Of a stretch of DNA of 64,000 bases, positions 1-11,360 are shown in pieces. Position 1 is the first letter of the stretch. Every line of letters begins with the position of its first letter. The stretch spans positions 1 to 64,000 of the forward strand of contig JBAOKB010000167.1 of the NCBI GenBank assembly GCA_037044905.1. The letters run 5' to 3'. The position numbers and the translations under genes are program-made. The DNA is from Hortaea werneckii. Taxonomy: Eukaryota > Ascomycota > Dothideomycetes > Mycosphaerellales > Teratosphaeriaceae. The notes beneath the pieces were generated by a model. That model did not search any database, was not told the origin of the DNA, and worked only from the letters and a program-made list of their open reading frames with translations.

Positions 1-1
1 G

Positions 2-1993
2 TTGTTGAGACAAGTAGCTCCAAGCAAGCGGCCAAACAACCGAAAGAAAAGAGAGGGATGGCAAGAGTGGTGCTACCGCAGGGCTGTGACGAAGAACGGC
101 AAATGGCAGAGATCGATTACCGTCTTGCTCTTCATCCATCTGATTCTCCTGTGTCTGGAGTTTTATCCGGACCCGCACAACTGGACGCGCGCGAGAGATT
201 ACATCTTCCTTGCCTTCACGATGGTCTACATCTTCAATATTGCCATTCGCATCATCGGCCTGTCGTGGACTCGATTTAGGAAAAGCGCCTGGGACGTGTA
301 TTCGATTTTTGCAATCACCGGGACATTCATCACCACCCTGCTCATGCTCTCGGACTTTGCGAACCGCGACTACAGCCAGTTGCATAAGCTGTTCCTGGTC
401 TCTGTCGCACTCCTGCTGATCCCACGGAACAATCAATTGGATCAACTCTTCAAGACGGCTGCTGCTTCTTTCACCGCCATTGCGAACCTGCTTGCCACCT
501 GGTTCGTCCTGTTCTTGGTCTATGCTATCGCACTGACTCAAACCTTTGGTCTTACTCGGTTCAATAGCAACGAGTCTGGCAATATCAATGTGCGTACCGT
601 CCCGAAAGCACTGATCTTGCTCTTCCGAACGTCAGTGGGTGAAGGTTGGAATCAGATCATGGAGGACTTTGCTAGCGTCACCTACCCTCTTTGCACGACT
701 GGTAACCGCTACTTCGACGGCGATTGTGGCAGTCCGGAATGGGCACGAGCGCTGTTCATTTCCTGGAACATTCTGAGCATGTACATTTTCGTCAACCTGT
801 TCATCTCGCTCATCTACGAGAGCTTCTCGTACGTCTACCAGCGGAGCAGCGGGCTAAGCGTCATCAGCCGAGAAGAGATTCGCAGGTTCAAGCAAGCGTG
901 GGCGGAATTCGACCCGGACGGAACCGGCTATATCTCGAAGGACGTCTTTCCAAGGTTCCTGGGTGAGCTTTCTGGTGTCTTTGAAATGCGGATCTATGAC
1001 GGAGACTTCTCGGTGCGGGCTCTTATGGAAGACTGTAAAGAGACACCTACCACGACCTCGACGCTGCCGGTAGATGGTGCACAGGGCAGCATCGAGGTTG
1101 ACATCGGCAAGCTCAATAGGCGTCTTTCAGAAATGCCGATCGATCAGATTCGGAGACGACGGGCAAGAATGAACACGTTCTATGAGGAAGTGCTGGTTTC
1201 GTCAGACCCTGACCGAGGCATCTCTTTCAATGCTTTGCTCATGATTCTAGCTCATTACAAAGTCATCAATGACAACAAGAGCTTGAAGCTGGAGGAGTTC
1301 TTGCGTCGCCGAGCACGTCTCCAGCGTGTTGAGGAAGCAGTCAATCGCAACATCGTCGTGGGCTTCTTCGACACACTGTACTGGGCACGACGGTTCAGGC
1401 GTGCAATGGAAGCCAGAAAGAACGCGCGCATGACAAAGGTCCCACAATTCGGCGTGCCTGAAATCTTTGTGCACGGCGAAGACGACGATGTGACACAGGC
1501 CAAGAAGTTCGCTATACCGTCAGTGAGTATCACGCCAGTGGAGCATGACCGCTCAGATACCGCAGAGAGCCTCGGCGTTGGTCGCGCACCAGCGAGCGGA
1601 TCAGATGCTGGCAGCGCTGAGTCCAGCGCCCCTGAAACCGTGATGCGACACAGAAGCGGCTCAATCCAGAATTCGGATGCTGGGTCGGAAGTGGAAGGGA
1701 GTGATCAATCCCCATCTGCGCGCCATAAGCCTTCGCCTTCTTCAGGCAGCATTCAGCCCGACTGGCACTTTGCAGCGGCTATGGAAGGTGCTGCTCCGGG
1801 ACACTCGCCGCCCGGCAGCCCGCACTTGAGCGTTGATGGGGGCAATGCTCGGAGTCGCTCTGGCAGCGCAGTCAGCCAGAACGAGATGATGGGAATGTTT
1901 ACGGATAGCGCATGGGGTCAGAGTATGAGGCGAAGCGTCACGACGAAGAAGGCCAGCGACAAGGATAAGGATCGTCGGCCTTCTCATGAGTAG
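2..1993 (+). CDS. CCH1: Voltage-gated calcium channel, CCH1 type, C-terminal part (5' partial)
   Basis: The reading frame is open at the left edge, so only the C-terminal 663 residues are seen. They hold the last six-helix repeat of a four-repeat cation channel: S1 near residues 38-55, S2 near 66-88, S3 near 98-117, a weakly charged S4, S5 near 158-185, a pore loop with TSVGEGW (filter Glu about residue 214), and S6 near 252-278. An EF-hand-like segment, FDPDGTGYIS, follows near 302-312, then a long Ser/Gly-rich cytosolic tail ending SHE-stop. In fungi Cch1 is the pore subunit of the plasma-membrane high-affinity calcium system and works with Mid1. That role is family knowledge; the repeat and pore are visible here. 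The upstream exons lie outside the window. Confidence 0.9.
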   Translation: MLRQVAPSKRPNNRKKREGWQEWCYRRAVTKNGKWQRSITVLLFIHLILLCLEFYPDPHNWTRARDYIFLAFTMVYIFNIAIRIIGLSWTRFRKSAWDVYSIFAITGTFITTLLMLSDFANRDYSQLHKLFLVSVALLLIPRNNQLDQLFKTAAASFTAIANLLATWFVLFLVYAIALTQTFGLTRFNSNESGNINVRTVPKALILLFRTSVGEGWNQIMEDFASVTYPLCTTGNRYFDGDCGSPEWARALFISWNILSMYIFVNLFISLIYESFSYVYQRSSGLSVISREEIRRFKQAWAEFDPDGTGYISKDVFPRFLGELSGVFEMRIYDGDFSVRALMEDCKETPTTTSTLPVDGAQGSIEVDIGKLNRRLSEMPIDQIRRRRARMNTFYEEVLVSSDPDRGISFNALLMILAHYKVINDNKSLKLEEFLRRRARLQRVEEAVNRNIVVGFFDTLYWARRFRRAMEARKNARMTKVPQFGVPEIFVHGEDDDVTQAKKFAIPSVSITPVEHDRSDTAESLGVGRAPASGSDAGSAESSAPETVMRHRSGSIQNSDAGSEVEGSDQSPSARHKPSPSSGSIQPDWHFAAAMEGAAPGHSPPGSPHLSVDGGNARSRSGSAVSQNEMMGMFTDSAWGQSMRRSVTTKKASDKDKDRRPSHE

Positions 1994-3185
1994 GCGTGCT
2001 GCATTCGGCCATGGGATGGCCAGACGGCGTTTGGATTGGGTTTATGGGATAGAGCGGGCATAATGAGTAGACGGTCGCCGTGGCACTGACGACCTATTTC
2101 CTGCGTTGAAAGAACGCCTAATGGAGCCTTGGGGCGTTGCTTTGTTGGATGTACCTGTTAGCATAGCGTTCTCGTTTGACGATGATACCACTGAATTTCC
2201 TTGTGAAAGCAATTGCCTTTCAAGACGACTGTCTCGGTCGCTCATCGCCCGTTCCACGTGTTGCGTTTAAATGCTGTTTCCACGCTCACCGGAATGGCGG
2301 GATGTCGGGTCTCTGAGCCTTTAATGATGAGGGAAATAGTGAGACTGTCTCAGTTGAGCAATACGAGACTTGCCCGAGCGAGCCGAATACTCTCTCACCT
2401 CACGCTACGTTACACCTTGAGCGATCAGGGTCTCCGCACGAGCCAGGTATCCCATACAGTCCTACCGTAGATCAGCACCTCCCCCTCGTCTAATCTTGTC
2501 ACGCGCTTTGCGCACCGAACGAGGATTGTTTGAGATAGGCAGGCTTGTGCATGATATCTTCAGCCTCGCAAGGGCCCGCTTGCTCGTCAATTCCATGTCG
2601 AGATGGGAATAGTATATCAGAAGTGCAGAGGGGAGATTTGCCAGGCATGCCAGGAGAAGGATCGGCAACTTATGCGCACGGCCGTGACACGTACAGTATG
2701 GGGTCCATCTTCCCGACCGGGGGGTGCACAGCATGATAAGGGCTGAGATAGTACGTACTCTTGCACAAGTCCTACCGCCTTTCTCTCTTGTTGTCGCTCG
2801 TGGGAATCGCAAGAGGACGTTATCCAGCCATCCAACCATCACCTCGTGAGGTTGGCTCAGAAACCCAGTGACGCACAGGCCTGTCCGGACGCATAATCCA
2901 ACCATCCCCCCAGTCAATTAAGCTGCGAGGATCTTATCGCCGGATTGCATTCCATTGGAATCGGTCGTCTGAGGGCTGGAAGCTCAGGCATCCGCCACCT
3001 CATCTCAACCTGGGGGTGTCGCCCCGTGGCGTGAGCAAGGAGAGAGCTGTACCGTCAGCATTTTTAAAAAAGCCCAGCGGCTCTCCTCATCCCATACACC
3101 GGCCAAAGTACATGTACAGCGGGGAAAGAAAAGTGATCTCATATTAAACGACCATCCAGTTCGCGGGACGAGAATCACGCTTTTT
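1994..3185. other. Intergenic, no gene recognised
   Basis: About 1.2 kb between the channel gene and the small protein at 3260. The short open frames here have no recognisable domain and no fungal gene-like codon pattern. Near 3064 lies a short T/A run. Confidence 0.5.
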
Positions 3186-3191
3186 TATAAA
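3186..3191 (+). promoter_or_regulatory. TATA-like box
   Basis: TATAAA lies within TTTTTTATAAACACT, about 70 bases upstream of the ATG at 3260. Position and sequence fit a TATA element; this is not proof of use. Confidence 0.4.
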
Positions 3192-3259
3192 CACTGGAAG
3201 CAACAACTCATCCGGTATATTCTGCTTGGACCAACATCACGTCGACCCTCCATCACACC

Positions 3260-3649
3260 ATGGCATCCGACGGGCTTAGAACACTCCACCCCCGCCAATC
3301 TCTCCGCCGACTCAAAACCGCACTGAAAACCCCCTCATCATCACCCTCCTCAACATCACCCATACGATCGGAATCAGCATCAAGCAACCTCTCGCCCCTC
3401 TCCGCCAGCCCCTCGGGCTCCTCGCGCCTCTCGTCCGGCGGCTACAGTTTCCGCAACCTCTCCGCCGTCTCCCTCACCAGCTGGTCCGGCGGCAAGCGGG
3501 CTATCCGCCGGAAGAAGAGTTCCGTCGAGATGGAGCAGGAGGAGGAGCAGCGCGAGATCGCCGGCTCCCTGACGGGTCTGGTCGAGCCGAGACCTTCTGC
3601 CGGCCCGACGCTGGGCGGGATCGAGGAGGTGCTGGATGGGCGGATATGA
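3260..3649 (+). CDS. Small Ser-rich basic protein of unknown function
   Basis: An intronless frame of 129 residues with a good start context (CACCATGGC) and a TATA-like box about 70 bases upstream. The N-terminal half is rich in Ser, Pro and Arg. A basic patch, GGKRAIRRKKSS, sits near residues 76-88 and is followed by an acidic EMEQEEEQ run. No signal peptide, membrane segment or known domain is visible. The composition suggests a disordered, possibly phosphorylated protein. I do not recognise a family. The start context, promoter element and coding bias make it more likely real than most small frames nearby. Confidence 0.55.
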   Translation: MASDGLRTLHPRQSLRRLKTALKTPSSSPSSTSPIRSESASSNLSPLSASPSGSSRLSSGGYSFRNLSAVSLTSWSGGKRAIRRKKSSVEMEQEEEQREIAGSLTGLVEPRPSAGPTLGGIEEVLDGRI

Positions 3650-4273
3650 TGAGGATGATGATGGGATGTTTGGGATGACCTATGGAGTATGAGGTTTTTG
3701 ATTTTCTCGACGGCCGTGTGACGAGGTTGAGGGGTTGACGGCGTGATGCTATGAGCGGCGGAGGGGAACAAGCTGCTGTGTTGTTCTGGGAGCTCGATTG
3801 TGGAAGTGTGCTCAGTGGCCAAAAATTTGCCCAGAATGTCCTTTCTTTTATTCCAAAGATGAATGACTTTTTATGGCGTTGGTGAGATTAATATCCAAAG
3901 GCGATCGTTCAGGCTCGGGTGGCTTTTGTACCTACTTTCTCGTCTTCAAGTGCTTACCGCTTACTTCCGGCCAAGCCGGTGAACCTCCCAGGACAGCTGA
4001 AATCCAATGATCACATCAATCTCGCGCAAAGGCGTTCATATGAAGTTTCTATCTAGTCTGTCGATTGAAATGTACGAAAATAGCATCTAAGCAAGCGTTC
4101 CTGATCGGGCTCACTCCGCGCGGCTCTTGCGGCCTGGGACAAAAAAAAAAAAAGGAGAAAAAGGACCAGACAACAATTGTCCCCTGCATCCTGTAACCAC
4201 CAACGCCTCGCTATGCATGATTCCACAAAACAAATCCAAGACCCTGAAACACAAACTACTGCGTACTCTCCAC
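3650..4273. other. Intergenic, convergent 3' regions
   Basis: Lies between the 3' ends of the small protein (+) and the histidine kinase (-). It holds a short GATGAT repeat just after 3649 and a run of 13 A at 4141-4153. No gene seen. Confidence 0.5.
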
Positions 4274-7100
4274 CTACTTGGCGCTGTCTTTAGTAGGAGC
4301 AGCAGCACCGATAGCCTTGTTGATCTTCTTGACCATATCCTCGATCTTGTAAGGCTTGCTGATAACATCATCCTGCGTCAAAGTTAGCAACGCTATCACA
4401 AGCTGGGGAGAAGAAAAAAAGACTGACCATCCCAGACTCGACCATCTCGTCTTGCTGCGCCCCCCTGACATTGGCCGTCACGCCCAGCACAGGCAAGCGC
4501 TCCACGATCCCTTCTTTCTCCAGATTCCTAATCTCGCGCGTGGCAGCGTTGCCATCCATGACCGGCATCTCCTGGTCCATCAAGATGACATTGAACGCGG
4601 CCTTGTCGCCCGAGGAAGGTTTGGGGGCCTGCTTGACCGCTTCGACTGCTTCGCGACCGTTGTTCGCCGTCGTGACGTTGAAGCCCTTCGCCTCTAGCTT
4701 CCGGAAGACGATGCGCTGGTTGATGACATTGTCCTCGACGAGCAAGACGTGCGGGCGGGTAGAGCTACCAGCGGGTGACGCGTCGGGTCTTTCGCCGCTC
4801 TGGTCTTGACGTCCGTCGCCGTTGGGTTTGGCAGAAACATCGGCTGACTGTAGATTCTCGACTCCCGACGAATCCTGGCCTGCGGTGGTACCTTCCGCTT
4901 TCGCGTAGAGGTCTCCTTCTGGGTGCGGGACGTTCTCCGCAATCTTGGCTGTCTTTTCATACCGTGAGTCCTTCTCGCCATTTGCGTGCGGTGTGCTGTC
5001 CGATGTCTCATCGACCGGAGGTTGCTTCAGTGAATCGGGCATTAGGTCGTGATCCATTTGATCCGGTGGACAGTTTCCAAGCTCTGTAACTTGCGCCCGC
5101 AAGTTGTCGTCATCAAGCGCCTCGTCCTCTGGCCGTCCTTCGTAATCGTTAGGTCGTTCCGTTCGTCGCACCTTGAAGAAGAATCCAAATGTGCTGCCGT
5201 TACCCTCTCTTGAACTGACTCCAATCTCACCGCCATGTAAATGGCAGAGCTTTCTGCTAATGTTCAAGCCTAGCCCAGATCCTCCGTAGATCTCACCGGT
5301 CTTAGGAGTTGCCTGTCGGAAACGCTCAAACAACCGTTTCTGGCCCTCCTCGTCAATGCCAATTCCAGTGTCTTTGACGGCGACCATGATATACAAGGGC
5401 TCTCCAGAGCCCCATTCATTCGTGTTAGTGGCATCCATCCGATAGGCAAGGTCATCGGGAGAAAAGAAGACCACGTTAGGCGGGTAGCTGTCTGGCCGCC
5501 TGGGGCTCGCCCCTATACTGACAACGACACGCCTTTCGCCTTCGCCGCGCACCGTGAACTTGATAGCGTTGGACACTAGATTTATCAGCACTTGGCCGAT
5601 GCGTGCCACGTCTGCTAGCACCCACTCGACGCGGTGATCAATGTAGCTCCTGTCAATGCGATAGCCGAACTCCATGTTCTGCTTCCTGAACTCCGGCTGG
5701 AACATCTTCAAAGAATCTGCCAGGTTTTTGCAGGGTAAGCAGGCCTTGGGTACAAGTGACAGCATTGAAGCATCCAGTTTCGAGAAGGAAAGAACGTCGT
5801 CTACAATGTTTCGTTGGTGCTGAATGCACAGATTAATCGTTTCGACAGATTCTTTAATTGTTTTCACATCGACGTTCTTTTGGTCCTGTATAGCTTCTTC
5901 GATGTCTTCGGAGCAATGTAAGACGGCGGATAACGGGTTACGAATCTCATGTGAGATCATATCAATGAATCGTTCCTGCTGTTCTTTGCGTTCGCGTGCA
6001 TCCTTGGCGGCTTTTCTCTCACTTAACTCAGCACTCTTCTCGGAGCTGATATCCACAATACTGCAAATGAAGCCACCGTATTCGCGAAGGCTAACATGTT
6101 GCAAATTCTCGTCGCCTAGAGGTGTAAGTAATAGCAGCCGCCAGGGAAGGTTTTCGCCTTGGGCTCTAAATTCGGTTCGTAATTGCTTTTGCGAGACAAA
6201 CGCATCATGGTAGGCGGTCATGACTCTGCCGTAATCGTCCGGATGTATGCTTTGAGGCCATGATTTAAAGCTTTGATCGTCCCCTCGGTGTGTCGTAAGC
6301 TGGTAAAAGTGTTGGTTGACGAAGACAGCCTGAGCTTTGTGATCCAAAATGGCCAGACCAGACGGCAGCATCTCCGCGAACCTGTGGAAGAATGGGTGCT
6401 CGTCGAGCGGCACATTGTCCACTACCTTTCCCAATTGGGATATGTCGAGCTGTGGTGCGTTGTCCTTTGCGTCCTTCCGCGATTGGCCGGGACCAGACTG
6501 TCCGAATGTTCCGCCAGCGTCCAAAGACTTTTCCAGGCCATGGCGCTGTAGACGAGAATGATGGCTCAAGTTGGGCCTTGGTAGCAGTTGGGCCAGCAGG
6601 CCGTTGGCGCCATCGCCCTTGTTGTGTTCATCGAACAGCGGGCTAACAAGGACTGTGTAGTCCTCGCCCCTCTCTGTTCGCAGTAACGATGCACTTGGAA
6701 TGCTCTTGGGCAGTCCCCCGTGCAAGGCAGAAGTCAGTCCATTGAAGGCGTCGGCCTTGAGCTTTCCTCTTTGCTTCTGGCCTTGCTCTGCGATACCGCC
6801 AGCCTTCACCCACTCCTCATTATGCAGGAGTACCAGTTCCTCGCCCCAGAAGATGGCCGCAGGGTAGGCAAAGGAGGCAAGGGTACAGGTGTATGCTTGC
6901 AGTGCGAAAGGCCATCGATTGGGATAGCCCACCGCCGATTCCTTCCACGGGCTTTTGCCACTCGGTGTCGGGATGGGGCACAGGAAGAAGTCACCGGAAG
7001 TCTGTGTCTGCGAGTGTGCTTCCGAGTTGCCGTCTTGCTCGATGGCCGTCGTGTCTACATCCGTGGACGGTCGTATTGCCAGATCCATTTGCGCAGGCAT
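4274..7100 (-). CDS. PAS-domain hybrid histidine kinase
   Basis: Two exons, complement(4274..4372, 4428..7100), give 923 residues. The 55-base intron runs GTCAGT...GACGCAG and restores the end of the receiver domain (ESGM|DDVISKPYK). Order: a variable N-terminal half, a PAS domain near 220-340, HisKA with SHEIRNPLSA (phosphoacceptor His about 384), HATPase_c with the N box LINLVSNAIKF, DTGIGID and GGSGLGLNISRKL, a disordered linker, and a receiver with LMDQEMPVMDG (phosphoacceptor Asp about 842). Both phosphorelay residues and the KPY lysine are present, so it should be an active sensor passing phosphate to a histidine phosphotransfer protein. No membrane segment is evident, suggesting a cytosolic sensor. 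The stimulus is unknown. I chose the first ATG, at 7100; the frame extends upstream without another ATG, so a 5' exon is possible. Confidence 0.9.
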
Positions 7101-7952
7101 TGCGCGATGGAGAGTGTTGCGGAACAATCGCCACAACCATAACAATCACGCACGACCTGCGCCCATGCTGGCCGGCTTGCCACGCGATCACTTTCGCTGG
7201 CGCGGCCGCCTCCTCTCGCTCGATTTTGCGATCGAGATTCGTAGCTGCTTGCATCGAGCGGCCGTCGCATCCATGACCGGTGCATACGTCATGAACAAGG
7301 CTCGGCCCGATGCGTCTCCCCCCAAACCACCTGCGCGGTGTGCACTCTGAAAGGCCAAGCAGACCGCTGGCCACTCGACGCCTGCGATGGTCACTGCCGC
7401 TGCGATGCGCGAGTCTCGACCGTGTGCGAGTAACGCTGCTTTGCATCACTGCGAAGAATCGGTTGAAACGTTAAGGTTGCTTTCGCCTTGACGTTTTCGT
7501 TTGTATGACAGGGGTTCTGCATCAGCCTCTCTTCCTACCTAGGCATGTACTTCCAGAGAATCGGCGGACCATGTGCCACAACGCCAACGTACAATAATGT
7601 GGTCGTGACCGTCACATTCTGCACAGCTGACAATGCCGTGCATGACATGTTCCCAGGCATCTTCATTGGCCTCATATTGTTGCTGAGAATACACAGGTTG
7701 CTCTGATACGCGTGCTCAGTAGTAGTACTGTGCCCAGAGGAATAGGTAGGTAGGTGGCGAGCATGTCATTCCGTTCACATTCCAGTCTCCTTGCCGACAA
7801 TTTGGCACGACCAGACATGTAGACCATTGTAGACTCATTCATTAATACCTACTATCACGCTTCTAAATACCAGGGGCTTTCGCTCGTAGTCTCTTCTACA
7901 CCGGATCTGCCGTGACGAGAGCTTCCTCGCCAAAGCTCATCAACATCTGCTA
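7101..7952. other. Intergenic, divergent promoter region
   Basis: About 850 bases between the start of the histidine kinase (-) and the secreted protein (+). A short GGTA repeat lies at 7745-7756. No gene or clear control site recognised. Confidence 0.45.
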
Positions 7953-8701
7953 ATGCTACTCCTCATCTTTCTGTATCTTCTGGCCGTCGCCTTGGCAGCA
8001 GGATCGCGAGAGATGAAAGATGCTAGCGCTCGAGTAAGGCAGGAAGGACTTCCTGGCATGGGTTATGTGCAATATCCCTCTGATGAAACATGGGTCGACG
8101 CCGGCGTGTCAGGACAGGTTCTAGAAGGAGTGGAAGCTCACTATGCTGCGGCTAAACGACAGGACGAATATGCTTCGATGTAAGCAGTCAAGGAACTACT
8201 CCATTTCTGTTTCCTGCCTTTTTCTAAACCAAGATAGATGCGATGGCACATACACATTTACCACAACACTTCCTGTTTTCACGACTACAGTCACAGTCCG
8301 ATCGTCTCAGGTAAGATCTCAAGGCGAATCTCAGCATTCATAGCAGCGATTGACCATCTCTTCTCTCACAGACAACCACGCCTAATGCGACGGATCTCAA
8401 CCCATACGCGAGCACGAGCCGAACGGTATCCTCGCTCTCACCAACAGTTTCATCAGACCCAACTTCCAGCGCTACGGCAATAGTGCCTCCAGACTATAGC
8501 GCTGTTTCGCCTGGTTCTATGCAATCCAGCTCAATCGCAAGCACGAGCCCAGCAAATAGTACCGTAGCAGTCGTCACAGTATTCGTTACTCCATCGACGT
8601 GTGTCGCCTCGCAATCTCGCCGGACTTCAACCATGACGACATACACGACCGTCTTCGTCAAACCCGAGTCGGCCCGTAATGTGGCCTTAAAAAGAGCATA
8701 G
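7953..8701 (+). CDS. Secreted Ser/Thr-rich protein, three exons
   Basis: Exons 7953..8179, 8238..8310 and 8372..8701 join to 209 residues. Both introns are canonical: GTAAGC...CTAAACC...ATAG (58 bases) and GTAAGA...TCACAG (61 bases). The alternative acceptor at 8233 would give an immediate stop, which fixes the first junction. The N-terminus is a clear signal peptide (MLLLIFLYLLAVALAAG). A dibasic KRQDEY near residue 68 resembles a Kex2 cleavage site. The remainder is Ser/Thr-rich with repeated TVTV/TTVFV-type beta-prone stretches and a few Cys, as in O-glycosylated fungal wall or surface proteins. No GPI-type hydrophobic tail is seen; the protein ends ALKRA. Function unknown; secretion is inferred. 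Confidence 0.65.
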
Positions 8702-9411
8702 CGTGAGAGTACTTTCGGTCTGCCATGTGCTCTTGAGTGTTATTCATGGTACATGCAGATCTGACCTGCGGTAGAGAAAGGTTGGCAGAACGTGGCACGG
8801 TCTGGATATCTCAAGGTTGAAAGTAATCCATACGTGGTATTCGTCCGGTACGCAGAGGAAGAGGGAATGTGACACAAACGCTACATTTCAATGCGGCATG
8901 TAAGCGTTCTAGAAGGGTAGAGGATCCGGATATCGTCTTCTGTCGCACAGCCGAGACCTGTGGATTTCTTGCAGCGAAGGAGAGAGATTTATCCTCGCAA
9001 TGATGGCGATCAAGTTGGAAAAGGGAGGTTAGCTTTAATTATACTCTTGAGATATATCAATGGTCTTCTGAAGTCTCTAGATCTTGAAAATGGAAGTAGC
9101 ACGGTGAGTTTGCGTGTCTCGGGCGGAAACGGTGCCCCGCACGCGGAGAAAGCATGGGGAGAGTCGACGTGGTGGGCTCGTGGGAGCAGATGCCGACGAT
9201 ACAAACATCCGAGATCGCTCTCTGATTGAAGAGCAGTTCATCCCCTGGGAGCAGCATCTTGATGCTAACGATATAAGACTCCGACATCGCTCTCTGCCGC
9301 GAATAGATATAATTGTATAAGGACAACTTGGATATCTCTTTGCGGAAGGCTGCATTCAAATACTCTGCATTCCATTCGCCTGAACTTGATAACGATTGAT
9401 CTTCCGCTACA
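8702..9411. other. Intergenic
   Basis: About 700 bases upstream of the dehydrogenase gene. Open frames here are short and lack recognisable domains. Confidence 0.45.
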
Positions 9412-10707
9412 ATGTCGCCAGTAGCCATGCCTGGAAAAGGAGAATACAGCATTGCCTGTATGCCAGCTGACGGCATTGGCCCAGAAGTCATTGGAGCTGG
9501 CGTTGAAGTGTTGAAAACATTAAGCCAGGCTTCCGGCGCTTTCAAGCTACAGTTCACAGACTATGACTGGAGTTCCGAAACATACAAGAAGTTAGGAAAG
9601 TATATCCCCGATGGTGGACTTGAACAGCTGAAGAAGCACGATGCTATCTTGTTTGGAGCTGTTGGTGCACCAGGTAAACACTCCCTTAACTTCGCTCGGC
9701 AAAAGGTTGTCAAATGCTTACGATAAGGACAGATGTTCCTGATCACATCTCGCTTTGGGGACTTCGACTGGCCATTTGCCAACCGTTCCAGCAATATGCC
9801 AATGTACGGCCTACCAAGATCCTGCAAGGGACTGAGTCCCCACTGCGCAAGGCAAAGACAGGCGATCTTGACTGGGTGATCATTAGAGAAAATAGTGAAG
9901 GCGAGTATGCCGGTCAAGGAGGTCGATCACATCGTGGTCAGCCATGGGTACGTTCACTTACGAGCCCCTACAATCTCAAGCTCTTGACGACGCGGCTGAT
10001 CTGATACCTTTCTTCCTCAGGAAACGTCAACAGAAGTCAGCATCTTCACCCGCCACGCGGTGCAACGCCTTATGAGGTTTGCATTCGAAACCGCGCAGAA
10101 ACGACCGAAGAAGCACATCACCGTCGTAACCAAATCCAACGCCCAACGCAACGGCATGGTCATGTGGGACGAGATCGCCAACGAAGTCAAGCAAGAATTC
10201 CCCGATGTTCAGATGGACAAGATGCTAGTAGACGCCATGACCTGCAGGATGGTATTGCAACCTCAATCTCTAGACACGATCGTAGCTACGAACCTTGTAA
10301 GTCGTACCCCTTTGCCAACCGCGATACACCCGCACTAATTCTCGACCTAGCACGCCGATATCCTCTCCGACCTCGCCGCCGCACTCGCAGGCTCGATCGG
10401 CATCGCGCCGACATCCAACCTCGACCCGACAAGGCAGAACCCGAGCATGTTCGAGCCGATCCATGGCTCTGCCTTCGACATCACCGGGAAAGGCGTTGCG
10501 AATCCCATTGGTACCTTCTGGACCGCGGCGGAGATGATGCGATGGCTTGGGGAGGAACAAGCGGCGGATAAGCTCATGCAGTGTATCGAGACTGTCTGCG
10601 GGAAGGGGATTCTGACGAGAGATCTTGGTGGGAGTGCGGGGACGAAAGAGGTCACTGAGGCGGTTTGTGCTGAGATTCGACAAGCGTACGGAGTAGGCAA
10701 GGCTTGA
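9412..10707 (+). CDS. Tartrate/D-malate dehydrogenase-like (isopropylmalate dehydrogenase superfamily)
   Basis: Four exons, 9412..9673, 9733..9947, 10021..10296 and 10351..10707, give 369 residues, the usual size for this family. All three introns are GT-AG and preserve phase. It starts with ADGIGPEV and carries IRENSEGEYAGQGGR (substrate loop), VTKSNAQRNG, the metal-site segment VDAMTCRMV and ILSDLAAALAGSIG. The signature FEPIHGSAFDITGKGVANPIGTF is closer to tartrate/D-malate dehydrogenases than to LEU2. Such enzymes oxidatively decarboxylate D-malate or related hydroxyacids using NAD and a divalent metal. The exact substrate cannot be told from sequence. No mitochondrial targeting signal is obvious. 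Confidence 0.85.
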
Positions 10708-11360
10708 TGATGGGCATCTCATCTAGTAAGGAATATTTGTATTTCACTGTTGCTTTAGTATGGATGTTCGAGTCTCGGCTCATTTCCACTCCTTCTCTAA
10801 GACTCATCACATGTCGATGGGTCAATCATGACCTTCTTTCTGATCCCACGATGCAAGTGTTAGAAGATCCGGTGTAACCTCATCATTTAGTATGATAACT
10901 GAAGGAACTATCCATGGATGGATGTAGGCCAACTTGTGGGATATGGCATTTGATGGAATATTTCATTTACTCCGATAAGACCGGCGCAATTTTGTCGACT
11001 GATCATGGTGAGCTTTAAGCAGCAGTAGCTTCACCATGTTGATGAAAGTCAGGTTTGATGTGATATTATATTCAAAGTGAAGATGTATCTCTTACTGTAG
11101 TAGGTCTGGTTCCAGAACTCCACCTGGAAGCGGGGCAAATAATGGCTTCAGACAAGCATCATCGACCTTGACGTCGACAGAACGTCATTGAAAGGTGGGA
11201 TGAAACCATTGCACATTTTTGCTGCTCGCAGAGCTCTCTTCTTTCGAGCTCAAGATCGTTCTCACATCACTCAGAAGCATTGTATTCTATCAAATCTTAA
11301 CACTTTGACCGGCATCCTCTCACACGACTATACATCTTCAATCACCATATTAAAGCAAAC
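10708..11360. other. Intergenic
   Basis: About 650 bases between two + strand genes. No additional gene recognised. Confidence 0.45.
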
